This document shows, one piece after another, positions 14,101-25,000 of a stretch of 64,000 nucleotides of DNA. The notes under the pieces are model-generated. The model searched no databases and had not been told where the DNA came from. It was given only the letters and a program-made list of their open reading frames with translations. This DNA is from Pogonophryne albipinna (lineage: Eukaryota > Chordata > Actinopteri > Perciformes > Artedidraconidae), in NCBI GenBank assembly GCA_028583405.1, contig CM053260.1, positions 22,438,147-22,502,146 of the forward strand, in the 5' to 3' direction. Made by a program: the position numbers and the translations under genes. Positions within the stretch are counted from its first letter, which is position 1. Every line of letters starts with the position of its first letter.

Positions 14101-17100
14101 ATCTGTTCATCTGTCATACTGATCATACAGTCAATAACTTTGTTGTCATTAGCATCTGGTTAGCTAGCTATGCTAACGAATATAAGAAGCTTTTTCTACA
14201 ACCACGTAAATGTGCAGTGAGGCACATCTTTATATGATCATTATAGTTATAAAAAAATAAGAGAATAAAGGAAAAACTCGTATAAAATACTATATAACAG
14301 TACAAAAAAGTTGTTAAAAATAACAATAATACAGTTTGAAAGGGGAGTGATTTGTAAAATATCCATAAAGAAAAAGAAAATCTGCTTACAGTTCTGTTTC
14401 ATATGGGTGTTGAGAGATGTATCCATAGATCTCTTAATGTTGCTCTCAAATGGCACCAGATTGATGCTTTTAACTTCAACATTCAAAAAAAAAATCTTCC
14501 CGGGGGAGCATGCCCCTGGACCCCCCAAGAGGAGGTTAACTTAACAACTTAAATCATGTTCACATGGATATGAAACTAAATACATTTGCACACATCTTGT
14601 GTCCACATCTTTCTGTTTTGGTGGTCATGCCACAACCGTGCATGTGTGAGACATGGTAAGATATCTGGATTAAGAGGTTGCTTTTTCTTTGCACAGCATG
14701 AAAGAAAGGCCAAATGAATGGGCTGTGATTTTAGTTTTTTTAAGCAGAGGTTGAGTTCAATAATTTGTACGGCCCTCGAGGATGTTGTAAACATTGAAAT
14801 GGCCCTTGAGAGGAAAAAGGTTCCCCACCCCTGGTTTAAAAGCTATATCTTATTTTTTGTAGATTTACCATTTTGTAGATTTACCATTTTGATTAGTTAT
14901 CATCTCATTTTACTTAGCTACTTCTAGGTCTAAAAAGTCTAATTTCTTGCCCTAATTGACACTGCATCCAAAATACACATGTGGTGTAATTATTGCAATT
15001 TTACAAGTGCAAGCATGTATTAGTAGGTAACATTTTAAAATACAAGTTTGTGTATTTGGTAAGATTGATAAAGGCAGTATTTCAGTCTCATATGTTTGTT
15101 GATTGTTAGTAAATAATATTCCAAAACATCCTTGATATTACAATCAAATGTGAGCAAAGGATTGAAAAGAAATCTGCTTGTGACTTTCAGAAAGAAATCC
15201 AACATTTCTTCAGAATGAATTCAGTTGATGAACTTTATTCTAACTAATGTCTGTCTTTATTCTCAGCGGTCTGGAAGACCAGCTGCTGGGCCAGGTGGTG
15301 GCTGTGGAGCGTCCAGACCTGGAGGAGGCTAAGAACCAGCTGATCATCAGCAACGCTCAGATGAAACAGGAGCTGAAAGAAATTGAGGATGAGATCCTGT
15401 TCCGACTCAGCTCCACTGAGGGAAACCCCGTGGACAACGAGGAACTCATCCAAGTGTTGGGAGCTTCCAAGATCAAAGCTGGAGAGATTAAGGTAAGAAA
15501 GTGGGAGAGCTATAATCTCCAATACCCCAACAAACCTCATATATTGTGATTCTTTAGCAATGTTCCATCAAAGTCATATGCTACTGGATTTGACTAACGC
15601 AAGCTGGTTTTGCTGGCAGGCCAAAGTGGTGGTGGCAGAGCAGACGGAGAAGGACATTGACGCCACCCGCCTGGAGTACGTTCCAGTGGCTGTGCGCACA
15701 CAGATCCTATTCTTCTGTGTATCGGACCTGTCGAATGTCGACCCCATGTACCAGTACTCACTGGAGTGGTTCCTCTGCATCTTCATGGCTGGCCTTGCCA
15801 ACTCTGAGAAAGCAGGTAGAATTTCCACAGTAGCTCATATACACAGAACTATGTCTGTTCAGATGGAAAAGACAGGAAACTGCTTTATGGCTTTAAAACA
15901 GATGGGAACATTATGTTCTGCTTCCGCTGAATGTTTTTTTATGTTTTTTACAGACACGGTGGAGGAGAGGATTGCCAACATAAATGAGTTTTTCACCTTC
16001 AGCCTGTACAGCAATGTGTGCCGCAGCTTATTTGAGAAGAACAAACTCATGTTTGCCTTTCTCCTGTGCACTCGCATCATGATGAATGACAACAAAATTG
16101 ATATGGTGAGAAACGTGGAGTTTGCAGTGTCCCTCTCCTCTTTAATTTCCTGTGGGAACTTGTACAAACACAGAGGTGGAGTTTGTCCTTTTACATTTCC
16201 TGAATTTAATTGGTTCCTCTGTGGCAGGCTGAGTGGCGTTACCTGCTGTCTGGAGGGATGCCCGCCCAGGAGCTGACGAACCCAGCAGTGAGTTGGCTGT
16301 CGGAGAGAGCCTGGAAAGACATTCTGGGCCTCAGCGCTCTGGACAACTTCAGAAACCTTGCAGAGAGCTTCCCTGAACATCTGCAGGGTTTCAAGAGCAT
16401 CTTTGACAGCAACCAGCCTCACAGGCATGCATAGAAAAAAAACCTTGTTAACAAATGGACACTTGTTTCCTTAATTTCTACTGTGCAGTAGCCGTCCATA
16501 TCTAACGGGGTGTGCATGTGTGTGTCTTTGCTTATAGGGACCCTCTCCCAGGACAGTGGGACACCGAGCTGGACTCGTTCCAGAAGCTGCTGGTGCTGCG
16601 CTGTCTGAGGGCCGACCGTCTTGTTCAAGGCCTGCAGGACTTTGTCTCGGCTCAGCTGGGACAACGCTTCATAGAGCCTCAGGTAGAGTTTCTCTCCTCC
16701 CTCGTGCCCTAGAAGGTTTGTTTGGATCTGATGTAGTGGGGCTGTGTGAGGTTCGTATCCTTAGCCAGTGTATTACCTACTGTAGCTGGAGATCTAGCCT
16801 CCAGTTTGGAAAAGCAGACAGCAGTACTGAAGCAAAGAAATCCTCTGCTGTGGACCGAGGCAGCAGCTAAACCTATTATAGCCACCTAAAAGAAAGGAAA
16901 ATGAATACAAATGGAAGCGTTGAATATATTTATAATATTTTCAAAGCTTTACCTTCCCTTCGGACATCCCTTTCGGATAAAGAACTGAAGCTATTATATC
17001 CTGGGTATCCTGTCTTTAAAGCCACCAGACAGCATTTACAAAAACAGTAATTTTACCTCACTGACTGCCTCCTCATCAGCAGTCCAACTGGGACACTCCG

Positions 17101-17729
17101 ACTGCCATGTAGGATAAGAACCTCTCTCCTCTCCTCTCCTCTCCCCTCCAGCAGTCTAACTGGGACACTCCGACTGCCATGTAGGATAAGAACCTCTCTC
17201 CTCTCCTCTCCTCTCCTCTCCTCTCCTCTCCTCTCCTCTCCCCTCCAGCAGTCTAACTGGGACACTCCGACTGCCATGTAGGATAAGAACCTCATACAAC
17301 CTCACTTCATACAATCCAAACTAACCCTTCACATTAAAACCAATATGTATACACTGACACAATTAAGTCAGGGGCTCCGAATAGTGAAGAAAAATTAACA
17401 TTGCAATTTAATTCAATTTGTTTTGGTTTGTAGTGCAGCAGTGCAATGTGTGGAGTACAGATTTACTATGCTAATTTCAGCCGGGAAAAATACATGTGGA
17501 TGTTTTGCTCTACAGTCGTATTAATGGATTGTTACCCTCTCGATCTTCTCACAGACGTCAGACCTGTCGGTGGTCTTCAAGGAGTCTTCCCTCTCCACCC
17601 CACTCATCTTTGTGCTCTCCCCTGGCACAGACCCCGCTGCTGACCTCTACAAATTTGCGGATGTCATGCAGTTCTCCAAGAAAATGAGTGCCATCTCTCT
17701 GGGCCAGGGCCAGGTCAGAGCCAGGGGCT

Positions 17730-17786
<57 letters not shown>

Positions 17787-20700
17787 GAACCAGGCCGTTC
17801 TCATCGCACTTGTTAAGAATGGCCACCTATGTGATAATTGCTTTCTCTATTTATGGCCATGGGACAGGGCGATGTACACAACTATTTTAGGCAGATGCTC
17901 GATTCCAGGACACCAAAAAAAGCACCAAAAAAATAACAACACCTCATGTGTAGGTTTTGGGATGAATGCAGACTCATATTCCACCCACCGGAAACTGGCC
18001 AAACATTTCTCCCAGCAACACTCTCCCCCTGAGGTCGTTCAAAAGGTGTTCGCGTGTGTATGTCACATCACTTGCAATTATGTGAGTTAGACTCTTGGCT
18101 TGTGCTGCGCTGTTACATCAGCCTGTCCTCGTTTTACGTCTCAATTGAACCTAGTGCTCTTAAATGTTTCAGTAAGACTGCACTAATGTCAAACTAGCTA
18201 CAGGGAGATGTACATGTCGACCACTAAATAACTACACCCTTTTACAAAATATGGATGTTTTCTCTTATATTAAAGCTTCTGTTTGTGACTCTTGTTGTTG
18301 TCCTCTGCCTTTTGTTCTGCTGTTGTGTGTGTGATTCAGGGCCCCTGGGCAGAGAAGCTCATGCTCGCTGCTATGGAGAGAGGTCATTGGGTCTTCTTCC
18401 AGAACTGCCACCTGGCGCCCAGCTGGATGCCCTCCCTGGAGAGACTCATTGAAAACATCAGCCCAGTAAAGGTCAGAACATTATGCATTGATCACATGGT
18501 CTGTGCACTGTTGTAGTATTGTGAGTTGATCTATTCCTTGTATTGCTTGTCTCATAACAGGTGCACAAGGACTTCCGTATGTGGCTCACGAGCCTTCCCA
18601 GCAACAAGTTCCCGGTGTCTATTCTCCAAAATGGCTCAAAGATGACCATCGAGCCTCCCAAGGGAATCAAGGCCAATCTACAGAAGACCTACCTGAGGCT
18701 CACCAATGAGTTCTTCACCTCCTCCACAAAGGTCCGTCTGCTCCTGCTTCATATCTGGATCCACTCAAATGTTAGATTAGAAAACCAGCCATTTTGGATC
18801 TGTTTAAACATCCAGCATCTTGTGGTGACTTTAACTTCTCCTCTCTTCTCCTCTCTCCCCTCCTCTCCTCCTCTCCTCTCCTCTCTCCTCTCCTCTCCTC
18901 TCCAGGCATCACACCTCAAGGCTTTGCTTCTGTCTCTGTGTCTCTTCCATGGAATTTCTCTGGAGCGAAGGAAGTTTGGCCCACTGGGCTTCAACATTCC
19001 CTACGATTTCACCGACGGAGACTTGAACATCTGCATCAGCCAGGTCAAAATGTTCCTGGACGAGTACCAGGACGTCCCGTACAAGGTGGGGGGAGGAGAA
19101 CTCTTCTGTCTGTTTTTAACAATCTGTTAAGATAACAATACCTCAAAGCCACATCATTTGTAGTCACTGAGTGTGTGTTTGAGCCTGCTCATCTGTCTGT
19201 CTCCCCTTCTTGTTCTGCACCTGTCCAGGTGTTAAAATATACCGCTGGGGAGATCAATTACGGCGGCCGAGTGACAGATGACTGGGATAGACGATGCCTG
19301 CTGAGCGTCCTGGAGGATTTCTACTGTCCTGCTGTGCTGGAAGACGGTCACTTCTACTCTCCGTCTGGAGTCTACCGGCAGATAGACACAGATCTGGATA
19401 TCAAGGTCAGATAAACGCAGGGTCTTTCAAAAGATTGTGATCAGAGCACTAATCCGTCTATCACTGTTCAGTTTAATGAGTGAAAAGTCTTTAGGGGGTA
19501 TATTGCAAGACAGCCATCTATTAAACATGAAGATATCTTAAATTAAATAACATGAACAATAATTATTCTCCAAGCAGAAAACATGACATTTGTATTTTTC
19601 TAATTAATTATACCATCAGGTTTTTTAACAGACCTGAGCTTGATGGAAAAGTAAACATTACACATTTTACTGTAAGTAAAAGTTACATTTAAAAAAAAAC
19701 TTAAAAATGCCAAATAAAATAAAGTAAGGGAAAAATAAAATGTACAAATCAAATGTGATATGCTACAGAAACGTATGAACTGCTGACTATCAAGCTGAAT
19801 AACCCGTTGCTCTGAAAATCTTGCTTTAGGGTTACCTGGCATACATTCGTGGTTTGCCCATCAATGATACACCTGAGATCTTTGGTCTCCATGACAACGC
19901 TAACATCAGCTTTGCCCAAAACGAGTCCTTCGCCCTGCTGGGAGCTCTGGTTCGACTCCAGCCTCGAGCTTCATCTGCCGGGGGCAAATCTCTGGAGGAG
20001 GTACCGTTTTTGTAGCCGAACACTGTTTAACAGCAATTTGGTTGTGATGTTTTGTGTCTTTAATATCTAGACTACATGTTGGGTTTCACTGTTGATGTCC
20101 CCTGTTGTAGATAGTGGAGGAGATCGTGGCAGGCATCGTAGAAAAGATTCCTCGGCCTTTCAACATTCAGGACGTGACGGAAATGTTCCCGGTGCTCTAT
20201 GAAGAGTCCATGAACACAGTGCTCATCCAGGAGGTCATCAGGTAATGTTAGGCTGAGGAGTAACCACAGTCCAGACCACACGTCAGGTGTGCTTCATATA
20301 ATAACACACACCACTCCGCTCTGTTGCTGTACACTTATGATCAGGTGCTGACACCGACACCGAGGGAAATTCAGATCTGCCCAACCTTCCTCATTCTATC
20401 TGTCACACTAGGATCAACTTGGACCACCCCCCCACAAAAAAATGAAACTTAAATTATATTCATTCAGAAGCAAAAATATTAAGTTAAACTAATTTGAACT
20501 TGATATTTTTGCTTTTAACTAACCTAATGCAATTATGTGGAACCTGTTGACAATATACATTTAATAAATGTCAATGTTTCCATGTTATAGTGCAAGAACT
20601 CATCTGATCAAATGAACATGTCCTTTACTATTGTTTTTAATATTTATTAGATCAACAAGCAGGGTAATTCTTGCTATCGGTGCCACACTGAAATCATTTA

Positions 20701-21975
20701 AACAATATCTAGCTCATAAAAACCTCAGCCAAGAGCCCAGAACAGATACGTGTTTCTTCCCATACGTAAAGATATTTGACTTTTAAGGTCAAAATAATTA
20801 ACTAAATGTGTAACCAGAACTCTATTTGAGTCCAGTAGCAGCAGCTGGACAGTTCCACAGCTACAGTCCTCTCCTCTCCCGTCCTCTCCTCTCTCCCCTC
20901 CTCTCCTCTCTCCTCTCCTCTCCCCCCTCCTCTCTCCTCTCCTCTCTCCTCTCCCGTCCTCTCCTCTCCCCCCTCCTCTCCCCCTCCTCTCCTCTCTCCT
21001 CTCCTCTCTCCTCTCCCGTCCTCTCCCCTCTCCTCTCCTCTCCGTCCTCTCCCCCCTCCTCTCCCCCCTCCTCTCCTCTCTCCTCTCCTCTCCTCTCCCG
21101 TCCTCTCCCCTCTCCTCTCCGTCCTCTCCTCTCTCCTCTCTCCTCTCCCGTCCTCTCCTCTCCCCCTCCTCTCCCACCTCCTCTCCTCTCCTCTCTCCTC
21201 TCCTCTCCTCACACACAGCTGTGTAATCATACTGTAATAATAACAGCTCTTATTCAATCAACTGGGTGTGAGCTCGGGAAGAGAGTAGAGGCAGAGAGTA
21301 ATGCCTCAAGCCGGCATTGAACTCGCTGAGTCATGGTCAAGGATCTTATCAGCCTTTCACAAATAAGCCATGTTCCTTTTTATAGAATGGGATAGTCAAA
21401 GTATTTGTATTTAGGTGTTGTTTTCCTAGTGCTATAAACAAGGTATGAACATGTTTCCAACTTCTTAGGACTTATCAAGAAATTAGTCTTACTATTGTCA
21501 ACTCCATCGGTTGTTAGAAATTATAAGTTTGCTACTTAGATTTGTAAGTATATCTGTCTGATGTATCAGCAGAATGTAATTTAAGTTATACCAGGGTGTA
21601 ACAACAGGTTGAACATTATTTACAGGGTCAATTCCCTAGATATTTATTTTACACTTTTACTCCCCCGTAAGACTTAGAAGTGTTTATGTATTTGTCTTTG
21701 CATAACTCCATTTCATTAATAATTGTGATAATATTGTGGATGGATGACACTTGAATAACTGATTGGACTGAATCGGGTATAGCCAGTTTAAATCAGTTGT
21801 ACTTTGATAACTTTGTGTTTTTTCAGATACAACAATCTGCTGGCGGTCATCTCTCAGAGTCTCGGAGACATCGTGAAGGCTCTGAAAGGTTTGGTGGTGA
21901 TGTCGTCTGAACTGGAGCTCATGGCCAGCAGCCTGTTCATCAACGTGGTGCCCGATATGTGGAAAGCCAAGGCAA

Positions 21976-22052
<77 letters not shown>

Positions 22053-25000
22053 ACACACATAGGTTATTGACCTTCTTGATCTCACTTGGTTTGGATGGGA
22101 TGTTTTTTTTTGTTCTTTACGTTTTTATTAATTTATTTTCATACATATTAATACATAATGAAATAGTTTTCGCCAATAATCAATTTATTACAATAAAACA
22201 TTACAAAAATAAAGACACAACAGAACCCCCCCCCCCCCCCAAAAGGAATGACTCAATGAGAGTCAACATCAAAAATATTTAAAGTCATCACCTTTCAAAA
22301 TCGTAAGCAAATCTCTAGTTTTCTCAGACACACTTTCAATGGATGGGATGTTTTTATAAATTAAGCAACTCTGTAGACAATATGGATAACTTTAAAGGGA
22401 CGCACACTGAGTCAAGATAAAGGTGTTAGATGTTTTGAAGGTATTGCACGTGCATAGATTACAGCAATGGGCCTTTAACTGAAATAATATTACGACATCC
22501 ATCTGCGTGTGTCGTACAGTTGGGGGTGACACTTGATCATGTGGGAGTGATTTCAGTGAACAGGGAATCAGATGAACTTCTGCTGACATTTCTGTCCTGC
22601 TCTAATAATTCCCGGCTCTGCTTTCTAAGAATACACATGGCGTTCTTTGACGGGCCATGTGTCTCCCTCCCTCCAGGCCTACCCGTCCCTGAAGCCTCTG
22701 GCATCCTGGGTGTCAGACCTGATTCAGAGGGTCAATTTCCTGCAGAAATGGATCTGTGATGGCATTCCACCTGTTTTCTGGATTAGCGGCTTCTTCTTCC
22801 CGCAGGCTTTCCTCACAGGAACGCTCCAGAACTACGCCCGCCGCTCTGGCATCTCCATCGACACAATTGGATTTGACTTTGAGGTCAGACAGTAAGATGT
22901 TTGTCTGACAGTGTATTTGCAACTATTGTTTCACTACTAGCTAAACTACAGCACTACATGTTTACAGCAGTAATATATCATGTATACAAACACACCAAAT
23001 CTTAATATACTATATACTGTTAAACAATGTGCACATTTTTACTCAACTGTTTTTGTTTATATAAATATTTGTATACTGTTTTATTTAATTTGATCTTTTT
23101 TTTACGTTTTTTCATATATTTTTTTCAATATTTTTTTTGCACATTCTTACTTTTTTTTCTTACATTTTTCAATTTTCATGTATCTTTTATTTTTATTTCA
23201 TTTTAACCCTTAGATGCATGAGTGGGTATTTTTGGACCCGGTGAGGTGGTTTTCTTGAAGTATCTTTGTAATTAAAAAATGTTTTATCATTTCATATTCC
23301 AGATATTCCTCAAAAAACATGTTTTGGATATCGTGCCATTCAACATCTTAATTTACATTTTAAGAAATTGTAGTTTTTGTATTACTACCCCAAGCTTCCA
23401 TAAGTGGGTCAAAAATGACCTGCATGCATTTTCTATGGAATCCTGTGGGAAAACGTTTTTTTCAAAATGTAAAAATAATAATAGTGAAAAATGTAATATA
23501 AAATATTTCTAGTGTGAACCAAAATATAATACTAAACATTATACAAGTGATTTTTCTTAACCAAAATGACAAAAATGGCATAAAAACACATATTATTCTA
23601 ACATGGGTCCTTTTTGACCCACTTATGGAAGAGTGTAGTCACTCAGTCAGTCACTCGTGCATCTAAGGGTTAAAATGGAGCAACTGTAACAAGACCCAAT
23701 TTCCCCCGCGGTAAATACAATATTCTGATTCTAATGGATTACACTTTCCCACTCTAAACTGACTGTGTTTCAATATCATCGTATGGTCAATTTCATAATA
23801 TTTCAAAATATATATATATATATTTATTTTTTGCTGACTGTTACGATGGTATATGGGCACTCCTAGGTTAAAACAAATTAAAATAACAGAGTTTGGATGG
23901 GGTAATAATACGACAAAAAACTCAATAGATTACAATCGTTTTTTATGAGAAAATAAACATGAATATTCTCTTGTCATACATTTGTGAGAATAAAGCTCAA
24001 TGGCCCACCTACAATGTCCCTGATATACTTTAGTTCATCTCTTTTGTAATCCCTTCTTCCCATCAGGTGATAGAGAAGTTGGCGTCAGAGATAACAGAGA
24101 AGCCAGACACAGGCTGCTACATCCACGGTCTCTTCGTAGAGGGCGCTCGCTGGGATAGTGAAGCGGGTCAAATCACTGAATGCAGGCCCAAGGAGCTCTA
24201 CACAGAGATGGTTCTGATCAGGCTGATCCCCGAACCCAACCGCAAAGCCCCCACCTCGGGGGTCTACCTCTGCCCCATCTATAAGACCCTCACACGGGCC
24301 GGTCAGTACACACAGGATCATCTAGACTACATTATCATTTCAATTGTATTGTATATTTACACACACAAACAAACAAAACAGAACTATAACATAAGGGTTG
24401 GGGTTGGGGGGGGGGGGGGTCGAATTATTGTCTTAATTTAATTTTTCCCCTGATCTAAATGTATTCTCTATATAACTCTCACTTTTTTATTACAAAGGGG
24501 ATCGGCCCGAGAGTTTTAAGTCCAGGAATTACCTTTTTATTATTATGTAACCCATAATCTGTTTCTACCCTATCAAAATCTGAAAGGGAGGAGGCAGCTT
24601 TTCCGTACGGAAGCCCAACTGACTACATTTATTATTGTAAGATTATATAACGCATGGGTAACAAGTTGATATATTAAATGTGTTTTTTTAGTAAAGGAAA
24701 TACATCAATTGAATCCTTTCTCTGTGTTTTTCAGAGTGTCTAGGTTTTGGGCAGCTCACTCTAGTGTTTGTGTGTATCTCCTTTTTGGTGGTTTTATTAC
24801 TCACCCAAAATAGACTCCAGTTAGTGTCTTGTTTCACGAAGCGTCTGAAAGTGCTGCTCTGTATTTTCCACCCGCAGCACGTAGCCAACACCTTGTGCTG
24901 GCACTTCAGACGGCCCAGAAACACCTAAACTCAGTGCTGGGATGGAAAAACACTTCATGTAAATGTCCTTATGTCTGAAACTGCTTTTGTGTGCTTTTGT

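Larger units (their letters stand above)
5368..16682 (+). other. dnah1: DNAH1 AAA5 region (exons 12-20)
   Basis: Recognisable blocks are [117 protein letters not shown] and EWRYLLSGG. They form AAA5 and the linker into AAA6. Exon 15 uses the acceptor at 12841-12842 rather than the AG 14 bases further on, because only that choice gives [15 protein letters not shown] in frame and matches the family. Exon 13 and exon 14 are separated by 6.85 kb, nearly all of it a retroelement, yet the reading frame across the junction is intact. Exon 19 ends at a GC donor (16425-16426). Confidence 0.85.

Noticed and set aside
20725..21320. Long Arg/Glu-rich and Ser/Leu/Pro-rich frames on both strands
   Set aside because: They are translations of the CTCTC satellite in DNAH1 intron 27.
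24395..24419. G-quadruplex candidate in DNAH1 intron 30
   Set aside because: GGGTTGGGGTTGGGGG plus a G run could fold, but it is a short low-complexity tract with no link to a regulatory position.
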